Origin: Mycolicibacterium sp.
Lineage (GTDB): Bacteria > Actinomycetota > Actinomycetes > Mycobacteriales > Mycobacteriaceae
Reading direction: 5' to 3'
Assembly: GCA_020637165.1 (NCBI GenBank)
Contig: JACJWN010000007.1
Coordinates: 167,611-231,610 of the forward strand
DNA: 64,000 bases
This document shows, piece after piece, positions 8,401 to 23,158 of the stretch (position 1 is its first letter; the number at the start of each line of letters is the position of its first letter). The notes beneath the pieces were generated by a model. That model was not told the origin of the DNA and did no database searches. It saw nothing but the letters and a program-made list of their open reading frames with translations. Both the position numbers and the translations under genes were made by a program.

Positions 8401-8706
8401 CCGGCCTCGAGCATCACCGGCTCGGCGGTGGTGGTCAACAGCCCCACCAACACCCGGCTCAACGTCGGCTTCTTCTTCGGCCAGCCCGGTGACGGCGAGC
8501 CGGGCAACTACTGGATCCTGGACTACGCCCCGGATTACAGCTGGGCCATCGTCAGCGACTCCAGTGGCAGGTCGGGCTTCATCCTCACCCGCGACCAGAC
8601 CATCCCGGCCGAGGAGTACGACGCATTGGTGGCCCGGGCCCAGCAGCTCGGCGTGACCGGACGCATCACCCCGACCGCGCAATTCCCCACCACCGTCGCG
8701 GTCTGA
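5500..8706 (+). CDS. secreted protein: two alpha/beta-hydrolase domains fused to a C-terminal lipocalin
   Basis: 1068 aa with a Sec-type signal (VLLGTSAVLVGLGSALVSGT, cleavage near ASA-D) and a long Ala/Pro/Val-rich low-complexity linker to about residue 245. Two homologous hydrolase domains follow: roughly 250-560 and 605-905. Both open with NGVTGV, share ADWYFPTQ.DGTV and GVIWLQHGF, and carry the nucleophile elbow GHSAGG (Ser387 and Ser738). Residues 915-1060 are a lipocalin of the Blc type, with the GxW motif AQYAGTWFE (Trp925) and the late YSWAIVSDSSGRSGFIL strand. The likely role is a cell-envelope esterase or lipase with an attached lipid carrier; the substrate is unknown. Start supported by GGAGG upstream. 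Monocistronic. Confidence 0.85.
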   Translation: MGDRRVLLGTSAVLVGLGSALVSGTAVASADTVDTAPKSPDASAGTSTGRGAAPSATRARRAAAGAVPAPAAASNDTPSARVPGVGRTARPSRASKPSGEATPAAVPVNDPAPSAAVPDLPAQTRVPSVPTAAVSTASIPSADLPATAPVADIAPVAAVASTPAPVAYAAPAPAPADSLVAEVLSALGGQPGGDGVVAAPALAAFTGQRQSAAPAAVIGAPVVAAAPPDPDPAAATAGATAANALLPTLPTNGVTGVQVGHSRLDIPGALIGNTVAADWYFPTQVDGTVDAQGVIWLQHGFGAFNTLYSGLAENLAQQTNSIVVAPTLSSIPFTLSGGCLICASTEQAAVDAFLDPNRTTLIDSAVAAGYTGDVDELKGAFVLAGHSAGGGFATSVASDYIAEGSALQDADLMGVVMFDGVSNGAIGGGLAQQLQILGAADKPIYQIAAPAQSWNLFGATTNVLAATLPGQFIGMVLQGGSHVDSMLGLNPLIDLVLELVTKPVPAGNTAATYTLSSGWINDMYVGATPDNPQYGLYAASNQQIIMGPTAAIGLPAAEANQMSLGDTIFRGLIDAVGGLFGFQLPAPVNSGDNGLNPNNPVVPVSNGVTGVKTGNAVLDIPCGDTGYAAPADWYFPTQADGTVAPNGVIWLQHGFLGFKSWYADMAQALAQETNSIVVVPNIFWFDTPLCPGCYLGGEQMREAVATMFEGPRAALNVSANAAGLQGPLPEQFILTGHSAGGNFATAVGALVTETDQVDNLLGVVMFDGVSRAPLFTDSLTALQAAGIPDYQIAAPPQQWNAWGVATELMAQFYGDEFFGVQIDNGSHTDVIGGPSWFGWLGELGSDLIVKPSPPGGKQAVRTFATGWVNDIYSGVYGPTNPGYGIYGNPNDGTYVANQSMVMGQAGAATLPSPPPVDIAQYAGTWFEQGSVKQFFSIGLVNTKAVYTPQPDGSVKVENSGNYFGPNGPASSITGSAVVVNSPTNTRLNVGFFFGQPGDGEPGNYWILDYAPDYSWAIVSDSSGRSGFILTRDQTIPAEEYDALVARAQQLGVTGRITPTAQFPTTVAV

Positions 8707-9103
8707 GAGTTTGCCGGGCCGGAAATATAAAAATGCGGGACAAACACCCGCGAAAGCCTTGACGGGAGGCCACTGACGGTTCAATCTGATGACCAGCATG
8801 TGTGCCCGGTAGTCAGTCGACAGCCAGCGCAAGCCCGTCCGGGGCGCGCAGGTTGAGTGTTGCGCCGTTCTGCGGTATGGTTGGACGTTGCGCTGGCTGC
8901 CCCCTGCCCATCCTCAACTCGCACCGTGACACCGTGGTCTTGGCCTGACACTTATTTCCCAGCTCAGGAGACCTTCTCCGTGTCGTGCGCGTCGTTCGGG
9001 CCCGGACAGGTGAACGCCGGCGCGGACCTACGCAGATGAGCGGCGAAGGGTCCGGCGCCAGCCGGCACCCGGAAGTCCGCATGAGGTGCCGGAAGGATGC
9101 ATC
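8707..9103. other. rpoB upstream region and long leader
   Basis: About 400 bases without a gene. After the end of the preceding gene there is a short A/T-rich stretch (GAAATATAAAAATGCGGG), then the rpoB promoter (8853-8881) and a transcribed leader of roughly 215 nt. I see no conserved riboswitch or attenuator fold in the leader. Confidence 0.6.
8853..8881 (+). promoter_or_regulatory. candidate SigA promoter of rpoB-rpoC
   Basis: TTGAGT (-35), 17-bp spacer, TATGGT (-10), predicting a start near 8888. It is the best match to the housekeeping consensus in the region upstream of rpoB. Confidence 0.65.
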
Positions 9104-12601
<3,498 letters not shown>

Positions 12602-12619
12602 TCCTTTTTGTTCTTCTAG

Positions 12620-16594
<3,975 letters not shown>

Positions 16595-16609
16595 TTCCTT
16601 TTCTAGCGC

Positions 16610-16666
16610 GAGCAGACGCAAATGACCCCGACACGCTGGGCGTGTCGGGGTCATTTGCGTCTGCTC
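16610..16666. repeat. intergenic palindromic repeat, copy 2 (perfect 27-bp arms)
   Basis: Left arm starts GAGCAGACGCAAATGACCCC and continues GACACGC; the right arm is its exact complement; the loop is only TGG. It is the most complete member of the family and is placed where the rpoBC transcript should end. It has no U-tract, but stems of this strength are common at mycobacterial gene ends. Confidence 0.95.
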
Positions 16667-16724
16667 AGCGGGTTGTGCACAGGGCTGAATTGGCACGCTG
16701 CGCCGCATTGCCGAGCATCGCGGG

Positions 16725-17606
16725 GTGCTTCTCGACGAACTGTTCCACGCCAACTCAGGGTTGCTGACCACCGCCCAGCTGCTGTCGGTGTTCAACCGCA
16801 GGGCCCTGGCCGCCCATATTGGGGCCGGCGCCCTCATCCGGGTGTTCCACGGTGTCTACGCCCAGGAGCCGCCGGACACCATCGGTCGGCTGGCGGCCCT
16901 CGAACTGTCCACCGGTAGACCCATCGTGGCGTGTATGGGCACCGCCGCCGAACTGCAGGGTTTCGACATCGAGGCCGACGGCCGCCTGCATGTGCTGGAC
17001 CCGGGGGTGCGGATCCGGCCGACCAAGCAGCTGATGGTGCACCAGCGCAACGGCGCGCCGCTACGCCGGGTGCAGGGCCGGTTGATGACGACACCGGCCT
17101 GGACCGCCGTCGAGATCGCCCGGACCAAGCGCCGCCGCCGGGTGCTGGCCACCTTGGATGCGGCACTGCGCACCGGGGCGTGCACGAACATTGAGTTGGA
17201 CAAGGTCGTGCGCGAGCAGAAGGGGCGTCGCGGGATCGTTGCGGTCCGCGACCTTCTCCCGCACGCCGATCCGGCGGCCGAGTCGCCGATGGAGAGTGAG
17301 GCGCGGGTGGTGTTCCTCGACGGTGGTCTGCCCGCCCCGGTGCTGCAGCACGAGATCATCGACCTCTGCGGCACACTCTGGCGGGTCGACTTCGCCTGGC
17401 CCGAGGCCATGGTGGCCGCCGAGTACGACAGCATGCAATGGCACGCCAACCCCGACATCTGGAGGCGCGACCGGCTCAAGGCCGCGCGGCTGGCCGAGTG
17501 CGGCTGGACGGTGGTCTCGTTCGTCGTCGATGACGTGCGGCGGCACCCGCAGGATCTGGTCATGCGGGTGTCCCGGCGTCTCGACGCCCCTCGTCTCGCT
17601 GGCTGA
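16725..17606 (+). CDS. AbiEi-type winged-helix domain fused to a DUF559 / Vsr-like nuclease-fold domain
   Basis: 293 aa, GTG start. The N-terminal half ([20 protein letters not shown], then [12 protein letters not shown]) matches the winged-helix domain of AbiEi-family antitoxins. The C-terminal half carries a PD-(D/E)xK-like pattern: [27 protein letters not shown] and [21 protein letters not shown], typical of DUF559 proteins. No toxin partner (AbiEii) is adjacent, so this is not a standard type IV toxin-antitoxin pair; such fusions are frequent in mycobacteria with unknown function. The gene is bracketed by copies 2 and 3 of the palindromic repeat and its TGA stop lies inside copy 3. Confidence 0.75.
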   Translation: MLLDELFHANSGLLTTAQLLSVFNRRALAAHIGAGALIRVFHGVYAQEPPDTIGRLAALELSTGRPIVACMGTAAELQGFDIEADGRLHVLDPGVRIRPTKQLMVHQRNGAPLRRVQGRLMTTPAWTAVEIARTKRRRRVLATLDAALRTGACTNIELDKVVREQKGRRGIVAVRDLLPHADPAAESPMESEARVVFLDGGLPAPVLQHEIIDLCGTLWRVDFAWPEAMVAAEYDSMQWHANPDIWRRDRLKAARLAECGWTVVSFVVDDVRRHPQDLVMRVSRRLDAPRLAG

Positions 17607-17660
17607 GCAGACGCAAACGACCCCAAATCCCCGGCGTGTCTGTGACTTTTGCGTCTGCTC
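17604..17660. repeat. intergenic palindromic repeat, copy 3
   Basis: TGAGCAGACGCAAA opens the element and TTTGCGTCTGCTC closes it; the interior (CGACCCCAAATCCCCGGCGTGTCTGTGAC) has decayed pairing. The first three bases are the stop codon of the AbiEi/DUF559 gene. Confidence 0.9.
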
Positions 17661-17703
17661 GCGGGAGGGGGACTCGCGGCAGGGGGGACTCGCGGGAGGG
17701 GGC
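17658..17703. repeat. G-rich tandem repeat at the outer edge of palindrome copy 3
   Basis: Three units of 15-16 bp (CTCGCGGGAGGGGGA, CTCGCGGCAGGGGGGA, CTCGCGGGAGGGGG) run on directly from the CTC that closes the palindrome. Slightly diverged. Confidence 0.8.
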
Positions 17704-17739
17704 GGGGCACGCGGTACAGGCACACGGTACAAAGGGGAG

Positions 17740-18489
17740 ATGCAGATCGGTTCCCACGTCCGCGGCGACAACCCCCTGCAGGGCGCGCTCGACGACGAAG
17801 CCGACGTCGTCCAGTTCTTCCTCGGTGACCCGCAGAGTTGGAAGAAGCCGCCGCCGCGCGAAGACGCCGACCTGCTGCGTCGTTCGCCGATCCCGATCTA
17901 CGTCCACGCCCCCTACCTGATCAACGTGGCCTCGGCCAACAACCGGGTCCGCATCCCCAGCCGCAAGATCCTGCAGGACACCTGTGACGCCGCCGCCGAG
18001 GTCGACGCGACGGCGGTGATCGTGCACGGCGGGCATGCCGACGACAAGGACGTCGAGGCCGGGTTCGAGCGCTGGGAGAAGGCCCTAAAGGCGCTGAACA
18101 CCGACGTTCCGGTCTATCTGGAGAACACCGCCGGCGGCACCCACGCCATGGCCCGCCACTTCGACACCATCGCCCGGTTGTGGGACCGCATCGGCGATAT
18201 GGGTATCGGGTTCTGCCTGGACACCTGCCACGCCTGGGCGGCCGGCGAGGCGCTGATCGACGCCGTCGAGAGGATCACGGCGATCACCGGAGGCATCGAC
18301 CTGGTGCACTGCAACGACTCCCGCGACGCCGCCGGATCCGGGGCCGACCGGCATGCCAACTTCGGCACCGGCCAGATCGACCCGCAACTGCTCGTCGCCG
18401 TGGTCAAAGCGGCGGGGGCTCCGGTGATCTGCGAGACCGCCGACGAGGGTCGCCGCGCCGATATCGCCTTCCTCCGCGAGAACGTCTAG
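17740..18489 (+). CDS. nfo: endonuclease IV (AP endonuclease)
   Basis: 249 aa; ATG 17740 preceded by AAAGGGGAG. The open frame extends upstream but runs over the previous gene in another frame. The trinuclear-zinc ligand motifs of the family are all present in order: [44 protein letters not shown] and ICETAD. It cleaves DNA 5' to abasic sites in base-excision repair. In M. tuberculosis the same gene (end) follows rpoC at this position. The stop codon overlaps that of the converging cupin gene by 4 bp (CTAG). Confidence 0.96.
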   Translation: MQIGSHVRGDNPLQGALDDEADVVQFFLGDPQSWKKPPPREDADLLRRSPIPIYVHAPYLINVASANNRVRIPSRKILQDTCDAAAEVDATAVIVHGGHADDKDVEAGFERWEKALKALNTDVPVYLENTAGGTHAMARHFDTIARLWDRIGDMGIGFCLDTCHAWAAGEALIDAVERITAITGGIDLVHCNDSRDAAGSGADRHANFGTGQIDPQLLVAVVKAAGAPVICETADEGRRADIAFLRENV

Positions 18490-18821
18490 ACCAGGTACAC
18501 CTTCCGTAGCGTCTCGGTCACCGTCCACACCGTCTCGGTCCCGGCCGCCAGTCGCACCACGTCGCCCGGGGACAGGTGCAACGGCGCGGTGCCGTCGACG
18601 AATTCGACGGTCGCCGCACCGGCGATCACCACGAACACCTCGTCGGCCTCGACGTCGCGCATGACCCCGGGCGTCATCTCCCAGACACCCACCTCCAAAC
18701 CGGCGAACCGTCCCAGCGCGCCGGTCCCGGTCCGGGGATGACCCCCGGCCACCTGATCGGCCGGCACCGGCTCGTGCTCGACGAACAACGACCCAGCGTG
18801 AACGAGGCTGTTCTGCTTCAT
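18486..18821 (-). CDS. cupin-domain protein
   Basis: 111 aa from ATG 18821, selected because AGGAGGG lies 8 nt upstream on the minus strand; the longer open frame beyond it is antisense to fadE8. The fold signals are a single cupin: [20 protein letters not shown] (first motif region), [17 protein letters not shown], then a PGDVVRL turn and [13 protein letters not shown], the usual end of DUF861-type small cupins. Metal-binding His residues are not obvious, so binding rather than catalysis is possible. Divergent from fadE8 with only 60 bp between starts, so the two may be co-regulated. Confidence 0.85.
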   Translation of the reverse strand: MKQNSLVHAGSLFVEHEPVPADQVAGGHPRTGTGALGRFAGLEVGVWEMTPGVMRDVEADEVFVVIAGAATVEFVDGTAPLHLSPGDVVRLAAGTETVWTVTETLRKVYLV

Positions 18822-18881
18822 GCTGCGAGCCCTCCTATTACGCATCTTGTGCGATTGTCGTGAAAATGTAACAGTAGAGGT

Positions 18882-20510
18882 ATGCCGGATACGCACGTCG
18901 TGACCAACCAGGTACCCCCGCTGCTCGACTACAACCCCGCGACCTCGCCGGTGCTGCTGGAGGCCCTCATCCGCGAGGGTGGGGGATGGGGTGTCGACGA
19001 GGTCACCGAACTCGGCGCCCTGGCCGGCAGCGCCACCGCGCAGCGCTGGGGCGACCTGGCCGACCGCAACGTGCCGATCCTGCACACCCATGACCGCTAC
19101 GGCTACCGGGTCGACGAGATCGAATACGACCCGGCGTATCACGAACTGATGCGGGCGGCCATCGGCCACGGCCTGCACGCCGCCCCCTGGGCCGACGACC
19201 GGCCCGGCGCCCATGTGGTGCGCGCGGCCAAGATGAGCGTCTGGACGCCCGAACCCGGTCACGTCTGCCCGATCTCGATGACCTACGCCGTCGTTCCCGC
19301 GCTGCGGCACAACCCCGAGCTGGCCGCGGTCTACGAGCCGCTGCTGAGTAGCCGCCAGTACGACCCGGAACTGAAGGTTCCCACCACCAAGGCCGGGATC
19401 ACCGCCGGCATGTCGATGACCGAGAAGCAGGGCGGCTCGGACGTGCGTGCCGGCACCACCCAGGCCGTGCCCAACGCCGACGGCAGCTACACCCTGACCG
19501 GCCACAAGTGGTTCACCTCGGCGGCCATGAGCGACGTGTTCCTGGTGCTGGCCCAGGCGCCGGGCGGGTTGAGCTGTTTCTTCCTGCCGCGGGTGCTGCC
19601 GGACGGCACCCGCAACCGGATGTTCATTCAGCGCCTCAAGGACAAGCTGGGCAACCACGCCAACGCCTCCAGCGAGATCGAGTACGACGGCGCGATCGCC
19701 TGGATGGTCGGTGAGGAGGGCCGCGGGGTCCCGACCATCATCGAGATGGTCAACCTCACCCGGCTGGACTGCACGCTGGGCAGCGCCACCAGCATGCGTC
19801 AGGGCCTGACCCGGGCCATCCACCACACCCAGCACCGCAAGGCCTTCGGCGCCTACCTGATCGACCAGCCGCTGATGCGCAATGTCATCGCCGACCTCGC
19901 CGTCGAGGCGGAGGCGGCCACCATCGTCGCGATGCGGATGGCCGGGGCCACCGACGCCGCGACCCGCGGCGACGAACGCGAGACCCTGCTGCGCCGCATC
20001 GGTCTGGCCGCCGCGAAGTACTGGGTCTGCAAACGCGCCACCCCGCATGCCGGTGAGGCGATGGAATGCCTCGGCGGCAACGGCTACGCCGAGGAGTCCG
20101 GTATGCCGCGGCTGTACCGGGAGGCGCCGCTGATGGGCATCTGGGAGGGCTCGGGCAACGTCAGCGCGCTGGATACGTTGCGTGCCATGGCAACCCGGCC
20201 GGAGTGCGTGGAGGTGCTGTTCGACGAGCTCGCCACGGTTGCCGGGCAGGACGCCCGGTTCGACGCCCGTGTGCAGGGCTTGCGCGCGGGTCTGGCCGAC
20301 CCGACCGATATCGAGTATCGCGCCCGCACCCTCGCCGAGGACATCACCCTGGCGCTGCAGGGTTCGCTGCTGCTGCGCCACGGACACCCCGCCGTCGCCG
20401 AGGCATTCCTGGCCACCCGGATGGCCGGTGATTGGGGCGGCGCCTTCGGCACCCTGCCGTCCGGGCTGGACCTCGGGCCGATTATCGAGCGCGCCCTGGT
20501 GAAGGGATGA
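18882..20510 (+). CDS. fadE8: acyl-CoA dehydrogenase, AidB-like
   Basis: 542 aa, the same length as M. tuberculosis FadE8 and alike from the first residues (DTHVVTNQVPPL). Acyl-CoA dehydrogenase motifs include GMSMTEKQGGSDVRAGTT (flavin and substrate loop), the YSLTGHKWFTSA-like strand and CLGGNGYAEESGMPRLYREA near the C-terminus. The architecture is that of the AidB branch, whose members bind FAD; a true fatty acyl-CoA substrate is assumed but not shown. It begins a probable catabolic operon with echA4, a PaaX-like regulator and echA5, although a palindrome separates it from echA4. Confidence 0.93.
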   Translation: MPDTHVVTNQVPPLLDYNPATSPVLLEALIREGGGWGVDEVTELGALAGSATAQRWGDLADRNVPILHTHDRYGYRVDEIEYDPAYHELMRAAIGHGLHAAPWADDRPGAHVVRAAKMSVWTPEPGHVCPISMTYAVVPALRHNPELAAVYEPLLSSRQYDPELKVPTTKAGITAGMSMTEKQGGSDVRAGTTQAVPNADGSYTLTGHKWFTSAAMSDVFLVLAQAPGGLSCFFLPRVLPDGTRNRMFIQRLKDKLGNHANASSEIEYDGAIAWMVGEEGRGVPTIIEMVNLTRLDCTLGSATSMRQGLTRAIHHTQHRKAFGAYLIDQPLMRNVIADLAVEAEAATIVAMRMAGATDAATRGDERETLLRRIGLAAAKYWVCKRATPHAGEAMECLGGNGYAEESGMPRLYREAPLMGIWEGSGNVSALDTLRAMATRPECVEVLFDELATVAGQDARFDARVQGLRAGLADPTDIEYRARTLAEDITLALQGSLLLRHGHPAVAEAFLATRMAGDWGGAFGTLPSGLDLGPIIERALVKG

Positions 20511-20533
20511 GGCCTCTTCCCCGCGACCTCCCT

Positions 20534-20595
20534 CGCGAGCAGACGCAAACGTCCCCGAAACCCGGCGTGTCGCGGGTCATTTGTGTCTGCTCGCG
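20534..20595. repeat. intergenic palindromic repeat, copy 4
   Basis: CGCGAGCAGACGCAAA and TTTGTGTCTGCTCGCG pair with a single mismatch; the centre (CGTCCCCGAAACCCGGCGTGTCGCGGGTCA) pairs partly. It lies between fadE8 and echA4 in the same direction and may reduce read-through. Confidence 0.9.
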
Positions 20596-20616
20596 CAAAG
20601 AAGGACGGGGCTCGGC

Positions 20617-21522
20617 GTGGAACTGACCACCATGACCTACGAGGTCACCGGCCGGATAGCCCGGATCACCTTCAACCGGCCCGAGAAGGGCAACGCGATC
20701 ATCGCCGCCACCCCGGTGGAACTTGCCGCCTGCGTGGAGCGCGCCGACCTCGACCCAGAGGTTCACGTGATCCTGGTCTCCGGTCGGGGGGAGGGGTTCT
20801 GCGCCGGATTCGACCTGAGTGCCTACGCGGACGGATCCTCCTCGGCCGGGGGTGAGGACCGCGCCGGAACCGTGCTCGACGCCGCGACCCAGGCCGTCAA
20901 CCACCTGCCGAACCAGCCGTGGGATCCGATGGTCGACTACCAGATGATGAGCCGGTTCGTGCGCGGCTTCGCCAGCCTGATGCACGCCGACAAGCCGACG
21001 GTGGTCAAAATCCACGGCTACTGCGTGGCCGGTGGCACTGACATCGCACTGCACGCCGACCAGGTGATTGCCGCCTCCGACGCCAAGATCGGCTACCCCC
21101 CGACCAGGGTGTGGGGCGTTCCGGCCGCGGGGCTGTGGGCCCACCGGCTCGGTGACCAGCGCGCCAAACGGCTGCTGCTGACCGGGGACTGCATGACCGG
21201 CGCCCAGGCCGCTGAATGGGGGCTGGCCGTCGAAGCCCCCGCGCCGGAAGATCTCGACGAGCGCACCGAACGCCTCCTAGAGCGGATCGCCGCGGTACCG
21301 GTCAACCAGCTGATCATGGTCAAGCTCGCCATGAACAGCGCGCTTTACCAGCAGGGCGTGGCCACCAGCCGGATGGTCAGTACGGTGTTCGACGGCATCG
21401 CCCGGCACACCCCGGAGGGGCACGCCTTCGTCGCCGACGCCCGCGAACACGGCTTTCGCGAGGCGGTGCGCCACCGCGACGAGCCGTTCGGCGATTACGG
21501 CCGCGGAGGCGCCGGATTATGA
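20617..21522 (+). CDS. echA4: crotonase-superfamily protein (enoyl-CoA hydratase-like)
   Basis: 301 aa from GTG 20617; an ATG at 20632 is a plausible alternative, since the weak AAAGAAGGA site is about 11 nt before the GTG. The crotonase fold is clear: FNRPEKGNAI, SGRGEGFCAGFDLSAYA (CoA oxyanion hole), IHGYCVAGGTDIALHADQVI and the GYPPTRVWGVPAAG loop. The two catalytic glutamates of classical enoyl-CoA hydratase are replaced: Asp in AGGTD and Pro in GYPP. Hydration is therefore uncertain; isomerase, hydrolase or other crotonase chemistry is possible. It resembles M. tuberculosis EchA4 closely and its stop overlaps the next start (ATGA). Confidence 0.9.
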   Translation: MELTTMTYEVTGRIARITFNRPEKGNAIIAATPVELAACVERADLDPEVHVILVSGRGEGFCAGFDLSAYADGSSSAGGEDRAGTVLDAATQAVNHLPNQPWDPMVDYQMMSRFVRGFASLMHADKPTVVKIHGYCVAGGTDIALHADQVIAASDAKIGYPPTRVWGVPAAGLWAHRLGDQRAKRLLLTGDCMTGAQAAEWGLAVEAPAPEDLDERTERLLERIAAVPVNQLIMVKLAMNSALYQQGVATSRMVSTVFDGIARHTPEGHAFVADAREHGFREAVRHRDEPFGDYGRGGAGL

Positions 21523-22244
21523 GCGTACGGATGCCGGCACGGTCGGTGGTGCTCTCGGTGCTGCTGGGCACTCGCCCCGCCTGCGCCACCGCGGCCGAAC
21601 TGCTGCGGCTGACCGCCGACTTCGGCATCAAGGACAGCACGCTGCGGGTCGCGCTGACCCGGATGGTGGCCGCCGGGGACCTGGTTCGCTGCGACGAGGG
21701 CTACCGGCTGTCAGACCGTCTGCTGGCCCGCCAGCGCCGCCAGGACGCCGCACTGTCTCCGGTGACCCGGGACTGGGAGTCGCAGTGGCTGACCGTCGTG
21801 GTCGTCGCCGTGGGTGAAGACGCCCGGGTCCGCGCCGCGCTGCGTTCCGCTCTGCACGACGGGCGCTTCGGTGAGTTGCGCGAGGGGGTGTGGCTGCGGC
21901 CGGACAACCTCATCGAGGACCTGCCGGTCGAGACCGACGGCAGGGTGCGGGTACTGCGCGCCCGGGACCCCGATCCGGGCGAGTTGGCCGCGAGGTTGTG
22001 GGATCTGCCGGTCTGGTCTGCCACCGGCCGCGGCCTGCTGCGCGAGATGGACGCCGCCCCCGACATCCCCTCCCGGTTCGTGGTGGCCGCGGCGATGGTC
22101 CGCCACCTGCTCACCGACCCGGTGCTGCCGGCCGAACTGCTGCCCGCCGACTGGCCCGCCGACCGGTTGCGAGCCGCCTACGCCGAGTTCGCCGCGCTGA
22201 TGGTGGCGCGTCGCGACCCGGCCCGACTCCTGGAGCCGCGATGA
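21519..22244 (+). CDS. PaaX-like transcriptional regulator
   Basis: 241 aa beginning at the ATG of the ATGA overlap with echA4. The N-terminal winged helix (RSVVLSVLLGTRPACATAAE, LLRLTADFGIKDSTLRVALT, RMVAAGDLVRCDEGYRLSDR) and the central WESQWLTVVVVA segment are characteristic of the PaaX family, which represses phenylacetate-type CoA degradation genes and senses acyl-CoA thioesters. The C-terminal region (FVVAAAMVRHLLTDPVLPAELLP) matches as well. Its position, translationally coupled between two crotonase genes, suggests it controls this operon in response to a CoA intermediate. Corresponds in order to Rv0674. Confidence 0.85.
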   Translation: MSVRMPARSVVLSVLLGTRPACATAAELLRLTADFGIKDSTLRVALTRMVAAGDLVRCDEGYRLSDRLLARQRRQDAALSPVTRDWESQWLTVVVVAVGEDARVRAALRSALHDGRFGELREGVWLRPDNLIEDLPVETDGRVRVLRARDPDPGELAARLWDLPVWSATGRGLLREMDAAPDIPSRFVVAAAMVRHLLTDPVLPAELLPADWPADRLRAAYAEFAALMVARRDPARLLEPR

Positions 22245-22999
22245 GCGTCACCGTCGTCCGCAACCCGCCGGTGACGACGGTGGTGCTGGATCGCCCGCAT
22301 GCCCGCAACGCCGTCGACGGACCCACCGCGGCGGCACTGCACGCCGCGTTCGAGGAGTTCGACGGCGACGACTCCGCGGCGGTGGCGGTGCTGTGGGGGG
22401 ACCACGGGACCTTCTGTGCGGGTGCGGACCTGAAGGCCATCGGCACGTCCGACTCCAACCCGCTGCATCGCGACGGTCCGGGCCCGATGGGGCCGACCCG
22501 GATGGTGCTGTCCAAACCGGTGATCGCGGCGGTCAGCGGCTATGCGGTGGCCGGCGGCCTGGAACTCGCACTGTGGTGCGACCTGCGGGTGGTCGAGGAG
22601 GACGCGGTGTTCGGGGTGTTCTGCCGACGCTGGGGTGTGCCGCTGATCGACGGCGGTACGGTGCGTCTGCCGCGCCTCATCGGGCACAGCCGCGCCATGG
22701 ACATGATCCTCACCGGCCGGGCCGTCGACGCCGAGGAAGCCCTGGCGATCGGGCTGGCCAACCGGGTGGTGCCCACCGGAACCTCCCGTCAGGCCGCTGA
22801 GGAACTGGCCGCCGAACTCGCCCGCGCGCCGCAGGGCTGCATGCGCGCGGACCGGCTGTCGATGCTGAACCAGTGGGGCTGCACCGAGGCCGAGGCGATG
22901 GAGTTCGAGTTCGGCAGCTTCTCGCGGGTGGCGGCGGAATCCCTGGCCGGGGCGCAGCGCTTCGCCGGCGGAGCGGGCCGCCACGGCGCGCCCGCCTGA
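22241..22999 (+). CDS. echA5: crotonase-superfamily protein (enoyl-CoA hydratase-like)
   Basis: 252 aa, ATG in an ATGA overlap with the PaaX-like gene. Motifs: LDRPHARNAVDG, HGTFCAGADLKAI, SGYAVAGGLELALWCDLRV and GVFCRRWGVPLIDGGTVRLP. The first catalytic glutamate of classical hydratases is kept (GGLE), while the second is a cysteine (FCRRWG), so the protein may not be a straightforward hydratase. Last gene of the presumed fadE8 operon; palindrome copy 5 follows 11 nt after the stop. Equivalent in position to M. tuberculosis echA5. Confidence 0.9.
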   Translation: MSVTVVRNPPVTTVVLDRPHARNAVDGPTAAALHAAFEEFDGDDSAAVAVLWGDHGTFCAGADLKAIGTSDSNPLHRDGPGPMGPTRMVLSKPVIAAVSGYAVAGGLELALWCDLRVVEEDAVFGVFCRRWGVPLIDGGTVRLPRLIGHSRAMDMILTGRAVDAEEALAIGLANRVVPTGTSRQAAEELAAELARAPQGCMRADRLSMLNQWGCTEAEAMEFEFGSFSRVAAESLAGAQRFAGGAGRHGAPA

Positions 23000-23010
23000 C
23001 GCCCCCCTTG

Positions 23011-23073
23011 CGCGAGCAGACGCAAAGGACCCCGAAGCCCCCGGCGTGTCGGGGTCCTTTGCGTCTGCTCGCG
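23011..23073. repeat. intergenic palindromic repeat, copy 5
   Basis: Perfect 23-bp arms (CGCGAGCAGACGCAAAGGAC plus CCC, and its complement) around a GAAGCCCCCGGCGTGTC centre. It ends the fadE8-echA5 block and merges on its right side into a tandem repeat. Confidence 0.93.
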
Positions 23074-23145
23074 CGGGGAGGGTGCGCGCGGGGAGGGTGC
23101 GCGCGGGGAGGGTGCGCGCGGGGAGGGTGCGCGCGGGGAGGGTGC
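23071..23145. repeat. 15-bp tandem repeat, five identical copies
   Basis: GCGCGGGGAGGGTGC occurs five times in a row without a change, then a degenerate GCGCAAGGAAAGCTC. The first unit overlaps the last bases of palindrome copy 5. A variable-number locus is likely. Confidence 0.95.
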
Positions 23146-23158
23146 GCGCAAGGAAAGC

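Noticed and set aside
16725-17606. Complete type IV (AbiE) toxin-antitoxin system
   Set aside because: Only the antitoxin-type winged helix is present, fused to a nuclease-like domain; no AbiEii nucleotidyltransferase is adjacent.
18486-20387. 633-aa minus-strand frame as one protein
   Set aside because: Only the last 111 residues form a real cupin with a good start at 18821; the remainder is antisense to fadE8.
23071-23145. CRISPR array
   Set aside because: The 15-bp units are directly abutting, with no spacers.
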